Source: Oligoflexia bacterium | GTDB lineage: Bacteria > Bdellovibrionota > UBA1018 > CAIMNF01 | Reading direction: 5' to 3' | Length of the DNA: 6,005 bases | Assembly (NCBI GenBank): GCA_903842755.1 | Contig: CAIMNF010000266.1 | Span: 1-6,005 of the forward strand | Shown: piece by piece, positions 1 to 6,005 of the stretch | Layout of the letters: every line of letters begins with the position of its first letter | How positions within the stretch are numbered: position 1 is the first letter of the stretch | The notes under the pieces: generated by a model | Databases searched by the model: none | Told to the model about the DNA's origin: nothing | The model's input: only the letters and a program-made list of their open reading frames with translations | Made by a program: the position numbers and the translations under genes

Positions 1-728
1 AGTATAATCCATTTGAGTGTATTAAGACCAATGTTTTGGGGGCAGAAAATGTGATTAATGCGGCACTTTCTACGCAAGTAAAAAAAGTTATAGCTCTTTC
101 TACCGATAAAGCGGCAGCTCCCATTAGTCTTTATGGTGCGACAAAACTGTGTTCAGATAAATTGTTTATAGCAGCTAATAATATTAAGGGAAGACGAGAC
201 CTTACTTTTTCGGTTGTCCGATATGGTAACGTGCTTGGCTCAAGAGGCTCTGTTGTTCCTTATTTCCTTTCGATGAGAAATTGTGGAACCCTTCCGGTTA
301 CTCACAAAGAAATGACGCGTTTTAATATTACGTTAGGAGAAGGGGTCGATATGGTGCTGGTGGCCCTAGAAAATGCGAGAGGCGGTGAGCTTTTTGTTCC
401 AAAGATCCCTTCTTATAAGATTACAACCATTGCAGAAGCAATTGCCCCGAACGCGGCTTTAGAGGTTGTAGGGGTTCGACCAGGTGAAAAACTACATGAA
501 GAAATGATTACCGAAACGGATTCTTTAAATACGTATGATTGTCAGAAATATTATGTCATTCTTCCGGCAAATCCGGAATGGAGTGTAGACGATTGGATTA
601 GGCAATTTAATGCTAAAAAAGTTGAGGTAGGATTTAAGTATAATTCAGGTACGAATTCGGAATGGCTTAATGTTGAACAGATTAGGGAGCAGATAAGGCA
701 ATATGTTGAGCCTTCTTTCATGGTATAA
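1..728 (+). CDS. pseB: PseB, UDP-GlcNAc 4,6-dehydratase (inverting), 3' part only
   Basis: This is the first enzyme of pseudaminic acid synthesis. It is a cytosolic NADP-dependent extended short-chain dehydrogenase that removes water from UDP-GlcNAc and inverts C5, giving a UDP-4-keto-6-deoxy-L-arabino-hexulose. The frame is open from base 3 (first residues YNPFECIKTNV), so the start lies outside the window and the TTG at 36 is not the real start. Counting from base 3, 241 residues are visible. The active site is present as STDK (residues 33-36) followed by YGATK (44-48). The D/K-to-Y spacing equals that of H. pylori FlaA1 (D132, K133, Y141, from memory), which implies about 97 missing residues carrying the Rossmann glycine motif. 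Other family signatures are VVRYGNVLGSRGSV, FVPKIPS and GVRPGEKLHEEMIT. The gene ends 2 bp before pseC, consistent with co-transcription. The alternative, a PglF/CapD-type retaining dehydratase, is unlikely because those are much longer and the local motifs are PseB-like. Confidence 0.95.
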   Translation, partial: YNPFECIKTNVLGAENVINAALSTQVKKVIALSTDKAAAPISLYGATKLCSDKLFIAANNIKGRRDLTFSVVRYGNVLGSRGSVVPYFLSMRNCGTLPVTHKEMTRFNITLGEGVDMVLVALENARGGELFVPKIPSYKITTIAEAIAPNAALEVVGVRPGEKLHEEMITETDSLNTYDCQKYYVILPANPEWSVDDWIRQFNAKKVEVGFKYNSGTNSEWLNVEQIREQIRQYVEPSFMV

Positions 729-730
729 AT

Positions 731-1909
731 ATGCGCGGAATTCCCTATGGTAGACAAAAAATAGAAGAAGAGGACATTGAAGCCGTAGTTCGAGTTTTAA
801 AGTCAGACTTTCTGACCCAGGGGCCTTGTGTCGAGCAATTTGAAAGATCAGTTTCAGAATATCTAAAAAGTTTAGGAGAATCAACAATTGCTCCGCATGC
901 TATAGCGGTGAGTAGTGGTACTTCAGCGTTACATCTTGCTTGCTTGGCCTTGGGAGTTAAAAGTGGTGATAAGGTTATCGTAACCTCGAACTCTTTTGCT
1001 GCTTCAGCGAATTGCGCTTTATATGCAGGTGCAAACGTCGAATTCATGGACATTTCTTTAGTTGACTACAATATCGATTTGCAACAGCTCGAAGAAACTA
1101 TTTTAAATCACCCAAAGAATACATTTAAGGGTATTATTGCGGTGGATTTTGCAGGTTATCCTTTGGATTTAAAGCGACTTCGTAACATTTGTGATAAAAA
1201 TCAAATGTGGCTCATTGAAGACGCCTGTCATGCCTTGGGGGCAGTTTCTCGTCGGAAAACTGAGCCGATTTATGCATGCGCAGACGGAATGTATGCGGAT
1301 ATTGCAACTTTGTCATTCCATCCCGTAAAACACGTTGCTACAGGAGAGGGTGGAATGCTCATTACCCGATCAGACGTGCTCGCTGAGAATTTAAGAATGC
1401 TGAGAACGCACGGAATAACTAAAGATCCGAAAAAAATAATAGAATCTGATGGCGGATGGTATTACGAAATGCAAGCTTTAGGGTTCAATTACCGAATATC
1501 AGATATACTTTGTGCCCTTGGTACAAGTCAAATGTTGAGAATACATAAAAACCTTTTACGAAGGCGAGAAATCGCAGATCAATATTATAAGGAACTTGGA
1601 GGCCTACCTTTGATTCTGCCGAAGGTCCAGTCCGATGTTGACCACGCTTTTCATCTATTTGTGATTCGCACAGAAGGCGGCCCTGAAGTGCGCAAGGCTC
1701 TTTTTGGTCATTTGTTTCAAAATGAAATTTGGGCACAGGTCCACTACGTTCCAATTTATCGCCATCCTTTTTATCAACAGCGCTATGGGACCAAAGTTAA
1801 ATCAAATTGTGAATTATATTATGGATCATGTTTAAGTATACCGATGCATCATTCGCTAACTGATTCAGAGCAAGCAAAGGTGATAGCCACAATTAGAGGT
1901 TTTTTTTAA
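731..1909 (+). CDS. pseC: PseC, UDP-4-keto-6-deoxy sugar C4 aminotransferase
   Basis: This PLP-dependent aminotransferase of the DegT/DnrJ/EryC1/StrS family transfers an amino group, normally from L-glutamate, to C4 of the PseB product. It gives UDP-4-amino-4,6-dideoxy-L-AltNAc. The protein is 392 residues, the usual family size. Visible landmarks are IPYGRQKI at the N-terminus (4-11), the PLP phosphate-binding SSGTSALH (61-68), EDACHALGA (163-171, with the Asp that contacts the pyridine nitrogen), the Schiff-base lysine Lys200 in SFHPVKH followed by TGEGG, GFNYRISDI (251-259), and the C-terminal QVHYVPIYRHPFYQ block (336-349) typical of PseC. The ATG lies 2 bp after the pseB stop with no clear Shine-Dalgarno sequence, so translation is probably coupled to pseB. 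The gene ends in an 8-T run (1900-1907) that forms its last Phe codons and part of the stop. The first step in the preceding gene supports the PseC assignment over other sugar aminotransferases. Confidence 0.95.
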   Translation: MRGIPYGRQKIEEEDIEAVVRVLKSDFLTQGPCVEQFERSVSEYLKSLGESTIAPHAIAVSSGTSALHLACLALGVKSGDKVIVTSNSFAASANCALYAGANVEFMDISLVDYNIDLQQLEETILNHPKNTFKGIIAVDFAGYPLDLKRLRNICDKNQMWLIEDACHALGAVSRRKTEPIYACADGMYADIATLSFHPVKHVATGEGGMLITRSDVLAENLRMLRTHGITKDPKKIIESDGGWYYEMQALGFNYRISDILCALGTSQMLRIHKNLLRRREIADQYYKELGGLPLILPKVQSDVDHAFHLFVIRTEGGPEVRKALFGHLFQNEIWAQVHYVPIYRHPFYQQRYGTKVKSNCELYYGSCLSIPMHHSLTDSEQAKVIATIRGFF

Positions 1910-1919
1910 GCGAGATTTA

Positions 1920-2645
1920 ATGAAGAATGTAGCCATTATTACGCAAGCGAGGACTGGCAGCAGCAGGCTGCCAAATAAGATTTTTAGAACCGTGCTTAAT
2001 AAACCGCTTCTGCACTATCATTTGGAACGACTTCAGCTGACTGGAATTCGAGTCATGGTGGGGACTACCTCTGAAAAAAAAGATGCAGTTATTCACGAAT
2101 TTTGCAAATCTAGGTCAGTAACTTGTTATTCTGGAAGTGAATCGGACGTACAATCTAGATTTCTAAAAATAATTGAAGCAGAATCTTTAGATGTAGTAAT
2201 AAGGGTCACTTCAGATTGTCCCCTTATCGATCCTAAACTCATTCAAGATGGCCTCCAAAAGTATTTACAATTCAACTCGGATAGACTGTACCTGTCTAAT
2301 ACGCTTACTAGAACATTTGCTCGAGGTATGGATTTTGAAATTTTTTCAGCTTCACTGCTGCAAGAATCTTCATTCAAAGATACTTCAAATAAAAACAAAG
2401 AACATGTTACTCCTTACCTCTATTCTGGCGCAGATCCAACCATCCAATTGGAATGTGTTTTACAAACAAAGGATCGTTCTTTTTTACGTATTACCGTTGA
2501 TGAAGAGGCAGATTTTAAGCTAATAGAACGTCTTATTTCTGAATATGGTGCACACCAAAAAACAAATGACGAAATAGAGCAAATTCTACTCTCAAATTCA
2601 GCGTTGCGCTCCATTAATGGCAATGTTGTTCAGAAAATCACTTAA
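1920..2645 (+). CDS. spsF: SpsF-type cytidylyltransferase, probable CMP-pseudaminic acid synthetase (PseF role)
   Basis: This is a nucleotidyltransferase of the CMP-KDO/CMP-NeuAc synthetase superfamily (CTP_transf_3 type), 241 residues. In this locus it most likely joins CMP from CTP to pseudaminic acid, the final activation step. Motifs are QARTGSSRLPNK (9-20, nucleotide-binding loop), RVTSDCPLIDP (95-105, with the metal-binding Asp), FARGMDFE (133-140), EHVTPY (161-166) and LRITVDEEADF (189-199). These are the signatures of the Bacillus SpsF branch (spore coat polysaccharide, spsCDEFG), not of the shorter-looped NeuA/PseF branch of Campylobacter, whose N-terminus reads more like PARGGSKRIP. 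The CMP-Pse synthetase role is therefore inferred from neighbours. The start is the ATG 10 bp after pseC, with only a weak purine stretch (GCGAGA) upstream. The stop TAA overlaps the stop of the opposing pseG. An 8-A run lies at 2074-2081. Confidence 0.88.
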   Translation: MKNVAIITQARTGSSRLPNKIFRTVLNKPLLHYHLERLQLTGIRVMVGTTSEKKDAVIHEFCKSRSVTCYSGSESDVQSRFLKIIEAESLDVVIRVTSDCPLIDPKLIQDGLQKYLQFNSDRLYLSNTLTRTFARGMDFEIFSASLLQESSFKDTSNKNKEHVTPYLYSGADPTIQLECVLQTKDRSFLRITVDEEADFKLIERLISEYGAHQKTNDEIEQILLSNSALRSINGNVVQKIT

Positions 2646-3622
2646 TATAATCCAGTAATCAGCCCAGCGACACGGTCAATGCCGCAGCCGTCAATAAGGG
2701 CGTAACAACGGGCGGAACGGAATTTGATTTCTTCTTGACGGGAAAGAATGTTCGTAAGCGAATTGAAGACAAATTGCGGATTAAAATCTTTTGCTTTACC
2801 CAAATAAAAGTGAAAGCCCTCCCGACCAAGCCTAAGTGAAACGTCTTCCTGATTGTCAACTACGCTGATAACTAAACCAGTTATTCCAAGGCACATTCTT
2901 TCCCATGTAACCGAACCTCCGCTTCCCAAGTAAAAATCTGTCTCTAGCATAAGATCAGCGACCGAGGTGGGACTCCAGTGCAAAACGACATTTTTTGGCA
3001 AATGCTTGCTCGTAATTTCTCTAGCACTTCGGTGTCCCTTTGAAATTAAAAAATTAAACATTAAATTTTGAAAATCATGGGGGTTCTCTTTAATGAAATC
3101 CAGATATGTCGGTACTAAGTTAAAGGGATCAGTTCCTCCAAAAAAAACGAGTATATTTCTAAAATGATCTTTTGGCTGAACCAATGCCTTCTTTTTTTTG
3201 AATTCCTCTCGCACTAACAGCCAATCGCTTCCTGTTACGAATGGAACACCCGGATTTACCTGCTTTCTTTCCTCTGTCCGGTCGCTCAGCGAAGGGTCGA
3301 TGATTAAGTCTGCATCGTGTTTTCGAAATCCCCAGTCGTCTATAACTACAATTTTACGCGCAAATCTTCTGTAAGATTCCTCTTCTTGAAATTCGATTTG
3401 ATAGTGATCTATGACACAAACGTCATATTGGTCGGTGGGGATCTCCTCATAGACTTTAAACTCTTCATTTTCTAACCAGTTGTTTAAATTCCCCTCGAGT
3501 GGCAACGAAAAAAAAGAACAATTTATCCCAATTTCTTTTAAGGTTTTTCCGAGTGCAGCGCAGCGAATCACGTGACCGGTTCCTATATTTAGTGATGCAT
3601 CAGCTCTAAAAATAACCTTCAT
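2642..3622 (-). CDS. pseG: PseG, UDP-2,4-diacetamido-2,4,6-trideoxy-L-altrose hydrolase
   Basis: This is a GT-B-fold sugar-nucleotide hydrolase (PseG/SpsG family, related to MurG) that cuts UDP from UDP-2,4-diacetamido-2,4,6-trideoxy-L-altrose, supplying the free sugar for PseI. The N-terminus MKVIFRADASLNIGTGHVIRC is diagnostic. His17 falls exactly where the catalytic His17 of C. jejuni PseG lies. Further landmarks are LPLEG (40-44), VIDHY (70-74), VIDDW (93-97), LLVREEF (135-141), FFGGTDPFN (160-168) and GSGGSVTWERMCLG (233-246, nucleotide-binding half), ending in DGCGIDRV. At 326 residues it is longer than C. jejuni PseG (about 274) but normal for SpsG-like members. The gene runs against all its pathway partners: it converges on spsF with stops overlapping and diverges from pseI. 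It carries three 8-nt A/T runs (3140-3147, 3192-3199, 3508-3515) yet the frame is intact. No acetyltransferase domain is fused to it. Confidence 0.94.
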   Translation of the reverse strand: MKVIFRADASLNIGTGHVIRCAALGKTLKEIGINCSFFSLPLEGNLNNWLENEEFKVYEEIPTDQYDVCVIDHYQIEFQEEESYRRFARKIVVIDDWGFRKHDADLIIDPSLSDRTEERKQVNPGVPFVTGSDWLLVREEFKKKKALVQPKDHFRNILVFFGGTDPFNLVPTYLDFIKENPHDFQNLMFNFLISKGHRSAREITSKHLPKNVVLHWSPTSVADLMLETDFYLGSGGSVTWERMCLGITGLVISVVDNQEDVSLRLGREGFHFYLGKAKDFNPQFVFNSLTNILSRQEEIKFRSARCYALIDGCGIDRVAGLITGLY

Positions 3623-3657
3623 ATCAAAAATATAGTGAAAAGGTCGCTATTTTGATA
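3622..3657. repeat. Perfect 8-bp inverted repeat in the pseG/pseI divergent gap
   Basis: TATCAAAA at 3622-3629 is matched by its reverse complement TTTTGATA at 3650-3657, with 20 bp between the arms. The arms sit almost symmetrically in the 45-bp gap (3623-3667) between the divergent starts of pseG and pseI, and the left arm touches the first base of the pseG start codon. A dyad between divergent promoters could be an operator. It is AT-only apart from one C/G per arm, so chance is a real possibility. I see no convincing -35/-10 pair for either gene in the gap. A TATAGT at 3631-3636 resembles a -10 box on the plus strand but lacks a matching -35, so promoters may lie inside the neighbouring coding sequences. 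Confidence 0.3.
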
Positions 3658-3660
3658 GAG
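3656..3660 (+). promoter_or_regulatory. Weak ribosome binding site for pseI
   Basis: TAGAG lies 7 bases before the ATG at 3668, suitable spacing for a partial Shine-Dalgarno pairing. It is the only start in the window with such a sequence at a normal distance; pseC and spsF have none worth calling. It overlaps the right arm of the inverted repeat, so a protein bound there would also hide the ribosome site region in DNA terms. Confidence 0.35.
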
Positions 3661-3667
3661 TTAAATC

Positions 3668-4735
3668 ATGAAGACAATATCAATAGGTCCCTATACGGTA
3701 GGGGATGGACATCCCCCAATGGTGGTTGCTGAACTATCCGGCAATCACAACAAGTCAATTCAAAAAGCATTAGACATTATTGATTTGGCAGCGGATGCTG
3801 GTGCACACGCCATAAAGTTGCAAACATATACCGCAGACAGCATCACAATTGACTGTAGTCATGCAGAGTTTAGCGTGAATGATCCGAATAGTCTTTGGCA
3901 TGGGAGAAGGCTTTATTCTTTGTATCAAGAAGCAAGCACCCCATATGAGTGGCATGAAGCCCTTTTTGAGAAGTGTCGCCAACGAGGGATTTTGTGTTTT
4001 AGCACACCTTTTGATGAAAACGCGGTTGATTTTCTCGAAAAATTCGATCCACCTTGTTATAAAATAGCATCGTTCGAAAACAATCATTTTCCTTTAATAA
4101 GGAAGGTGATTAGAACTAGGAAACCACTAATAATTTCGCTTGGAATTTCATCCTGGGAAGAGATTTTGGAGCTAGATTGTTTTTTGAAGTCAGAAGGGGC
4201 AAAGGATGTCATTTTGCTTAAGTGCACAAGCGCATACCCGGCTCATTACAAAGATGCAAATTTATTGACCCTCCAGAAAATTAGAAATGACTTAGACCGA
4301 TTAGTTGGGCTATCGGACCATACAAATGGAGTAACTGTTTCTATTGCTAGCGTAGCGCTGGGAGCATGCATTATCGAAAAACACTTCACTGATTCCAGAG
4401 CTAAAGGGGGTGTTGATGCAGCTTTCTCCTTAGAGCCCGGGGAGTTAAAACGACTAGTAGATGAGGCTAAAATTGCTTGGGAATGTTTAGGGTCAGTATC
4501 TTTTGCATTGAGCGAAGGCGAAAGAAGTTCTCTAAAGCACAAGCGTTCAATTTATTTAATTAAAGATATCAAAAAAGGGGACCCTTTTACCAAAGACAAC
4601 TTAGGAATTATTCGTCCCGGATTTGGAATGCCACCTAAGTATTTTGAGAGTATTCTTGGGATGAGTGCAGCTGATGATATCAGTCGGGGTACTGCATTAA
4701 AACAACACCATATTGACGGCTACACCGTAAAATAA
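3668..4735 (+). CDS. pseI: PseI, pseudaminic acid synthase
   Basis: This enzyme condenses phosphoenolpyruvate with 2,4-diacetamido-2,4,6-trideoxy-L-altrose to form pseudaminic acid, using a divalent metal. It belongs to the NeuB/SpsE family. The 355 residues form an N-terminal TIM-barrel NeuB domain (about 15-260) and a C-terminal antifreeze-like SAF domain (about 290-352, including RSIYLIKDIKKGDPFT and the closing RGTAL). Motifs are AELSGNHN (21-28), IKLQTYTAD (49-57), FSTPFDE (111-117), YKIASFE (131-137), LLKCTSAYP (183-191), GLSDHT (214-219) and IEKHFT (236-241). His218 and His239 match the metal-binding histidines of NeuB. The SFE reading at 135-137, the LYSLYQEASTPYEWH block (82-96) and DAAFSLEP (250-257) favour PseI over NeuB or LegI. 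The ATG at 3668 puts the usual N-terminal strand first and has a weak RBS. The 3' end overlaps the opposing CMAH-like gene by 16 bp. Confidence 0.95.
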   Translation: MKTISIGPYTVGDGHPPMVVAELSGNHNKSIQKALDIIDLAADAGAHAIKLQTYTADSITIDCSHAEFSVNDPNSLWHGRRLYSLYQEASTPYEWHEALFEKCRQRGILCFSTPFDENAVDFLEKFDPPCYKIASFENNHFPLIRKVIRTRKPLIISLGISSWEEILELDCFLKSEGAKDVILLKCTSAYPAHYKDANLLTLQKIRNDLDRLVGLSDHTNGVTVSIASVALGACIIEKHFTDSRAKGGVDAAFSLEPGELKRLVDEAKIAWECLGSVSFALSEGERSSLKHKRSIYLIKDIKKGDPFTKDNLGIIRPGFGMPPKYFESILGMSAADDISRGTALKQHHIDGYTVK

Positions 4736-6005
4736 TTTAATGAAAAAGGAACGGTTGGTATAAATTGATTTGGAATACGCCGAAATAAGATCAAACTTCC
4801 GGATAAAGACATATTCCAAATGGACTTTCTCGTTAGCAAACTGATCAAAAGCGCACGGTCAAGGTGGCAATGTAAGGTTTGGACGATTTCATCGGGCTCC
4901 TCGGGGAATAAATCGAATTCATGCCGAGGAATGAGTCCTTCTATGATGTTCGCTTTATCGTCGATACTTAATTCGTCATAAATGTGAAAGCAAATTTTAA
5001 AATTAAATCGAATTCGTCTTTCTTCTAAAATAGATTTGTACTTAATAGTTGCTTTTGTGACGTACTCATTTAACTCAGAATCATTTATATTAGGAAGGGT
5101 AGCATATGAATAATTAAATGTTTTCGTAGCTTCGATTGCCGATGCCCTATCCTTAAAACGTTGTCCATAGAACTCGTCTGCAACAGTAAACTCACCTTGG
5201 GCATTAAAAACCGTGTAACCCCCGTAAAGCATTAGGGGGGCAACCGCCGAATAGTTTAACTGGATAAAAGTTACGACTTCTTCTGGTTCTGGTTGCGCGA
5301 TAAATTGGTTGAGAGCATTGAACTTACCATAAATGACATACCATCCTCCGGCATTTATAAACGACTTCGGTCGAAGCGTGTCTATTATGCGCGATAGGTT
5401 TTCAAAGGAACGAGCCACAATCTTTCTCTTTTCAGCTTCCCGATCAATTCCTAAAAAGCATTGTGGATACTCGCTAGCGGCTCCAAGTGCAAAGCAAGTA
5501 TAGGTGATCGAATGGTCGTATTTTTGGTCTATAAAATCTTTGATTGCTTGCAAGCCAGTTAGTGTTCGAGGAGTGTCGACATTGTTATAAAATATTTCTT
5601 GATTAATATTAGAGCGAATTATTATGGAGGAGTCGATATCATAAAAAATATCACTTTCAATGTTATCACTATTAGAGGTGTCAGCTGGAATGATAGTAAT
5701 TTCCATCTCCGGAAAAGGCCGGTAGGATTGCCATTCTGTGCATTCCACGATTTTTTGAAATCCTAATTCAGAAAGTTTCTGAAGGAGTCTGCCATCCGAA
5801 TATTTTTTTATGTAAACCGGAATTTTCTTATTTTCGTAATTAAACAATAGTGAGGAATCAAAATGATCGGTATGGACATGACTAATGTAAATTGCATCTG
5901 GCTTCAATTCCGATAATAATTTACCGCCTTCCGTTATTATTGGATATGAAACCCAAGAGTTAAAATCTGCAGCGCCAATCCATGGGTCACAAACTAGACT
6001 TTTGC
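4720..6005 (-). CDS. CMAH-like metallo-beta-lactamase-fold protein, 5' end outside window
   Basis: 427 residues are visible and the frame is open to the right edge, so the start lies outside. The TTG at 5907 is not the start, because conserved sequence (DPWIGAADFNSW) precedes it. The metal-binding HxHxDH motif is clear as SHVHTDHFD (residues 41-49). The wider pattern follows the vertebrate CMP-Neu5Ac hydroxylase as I remember it: DPW before the motif, YISH-H-DH, NNVDTP (141-146, like NTVDCTRP), FALGAASEYPQCF (171-183, like FAGGASGFP), an R-rich helix ending in LRPKSFINAGG, and a C-terminal IWNMSLSG-S block near the end. In CMAH a Rieske [2Fe-2S] domain precedes this region; whether one exists here cannot be seen. 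No histidine occurs between H47 and H164, so the usual third metal-ligand His seems absent. A role in modifying a nonulosonic acid is inferred from the likeness and the neighbours. An UlaG-like hydrolase is the alternative. Confidence 0.75.
   Translation of the reverse strand, partial: KSLVCDPWIGAADFNSWVSYPIITEGGKLLSELKPDAIYISHVHTDHFDSSLLFNYENKKIPVYIKKYSDGRLLQKLSELGFQKIVECTEWQSYRPFPEMEITIIPADTSNSDNIESDIFYDIDSSIIIRSNINQEIFYNNVDTPRTLTGLQAIKDFIDQKYDHSITYTCFALGAASEYPQCFLGIDREAEKRKIVARSFENLSRIIDTLRPKSFINAGGWYVIYGKFNALNQFIAQPEPEEVVTFIQLNYSAVAPLMLYGGYTVFNAQGEFTVADEFYGQRFKDRASAIEATKTFNYSYATLPNINDSELNEYVTKATIKYKSILEERRIRFNFKICFHIYDELSIDDKANIIEGLIPRHEFDLFPEEPDEIVQTLHCHLDRALLISLLTRKSIWNMSLSGSLILFRRIPNQFIPTVPFSLNYFTV

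Noticed and set aside
36..728. A complete gene starting at the TTG at 36
   Set aside because: Upstream codons from base 3 read YNPFECIKTNV, which is the normal PseB sequence before the active site; the gene is cut by the left edge.
745..1053. Minus-strand open frame within pseC, and similar frames opposite other genes
   Set aside because: They lie wholly within clearly identified genes on the other strand or frame, have no recognisable motifs and lack start signals.
3566..3576. Palindrome TCACGTGA as a regulator site
   Set aside because: It lies inside the pseG coding sequence, fully explained by codons near the conserved GTGHVIRC motif, and has no partner copies.
4246..4542. Minus-strand 98-codon frame inside pseI
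   Set aside because: It is the reverse shadow of the conserved PseI metal-binding region, whose constraint explains the absence of stops.
4716..4728. Small hairpin ACGG-CTACA-CCGT at the pseI/CMAH-like junction as a terminator
   Set aside because: The stem is only 4 bp and no real T-run follows in either direction.
4909..5015. 12-bp direct repeat TAAATCGAATTC at 4909-4920 and 5004-5015
   Set aside because: About one 12-bp match is expected by chance in a window of this size, and the copies are read in unrelated protein contexts (EFDLF and RIRFNF).
4720..5907. A complete gene starting at the TTG at 5907
   Set aside because: The frame stays open to base 6003 and encodes conserved-looking residues (DPWIGAADFNSW) before that TTG, so the gene is truncated by the window edge.

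Overview
The window is almost wall-to-wall coding sequence for making an activated nonulosonic (sialic acid-like) sugar, pseudaminic acid. Reading left to right it holds: the C-terminal part of pseB (+, cut by the left edge), pseC (+), an SpsF-type CMP-sugar cytidylyltransferase (+), pseG (-), pseI (+), and a large metallo-beta-lactamase-fold protein resembling the catalytic part of CMP-Neu5Ac hydroxylase (CMAH) (-, cut by the right edge). Each assignment rests on motifs visible in the translations; no database search was possible.

How the genes work together: PseB turns UDP-GlcNAc into a 4-keto-6-deoxy-L-sugar nucleotide. PseC aminates it at C4. An N-acetyltransferase (PseH, not in this window) would acetylate the new amine. 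PseG removes UDP, PseI condenses the free sugar with phosphoenolpyruvate to give pseudaminic acid, and the SpsF-type enzyme activates it with CTP. The product, CMP-pseudaminic acid, would feed an O-antigen, capsule or flagellin glycosylation system. The CMAH-like protein could modify the nonulosonate further; that is the most unusual content here.

Layout: pseB-pseC-spsF is tightly packed (gaps of 2 and 10 bp) and reads as one transcript. pseG then faces back into it, and the two stop codons overlap. pseG and pseI diverge from a 45-bp gap, the longest non-coding stretch in the window, which carries a perfect 8-bp inverted repeat. pseI and the CMAH-like gene converge and overlap by 16 bp. There are no RNA genes, mobile elements, CRISPR arrays or convincing terminators.

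Organism: the DNA is AT-rich (about 40% GC by eye), with few recognisable Shine-Dalgarno sequences and K/E/F/I-rich proteins. This suits a moderately AT-rich Gram-negative bacterium (a spirochaete such as Leptospira, or a proteobacterial or Bdellovibrio-like lineage), but the sequence does not settle it. Regions like this are typically variable surface-polysaccharide loci.
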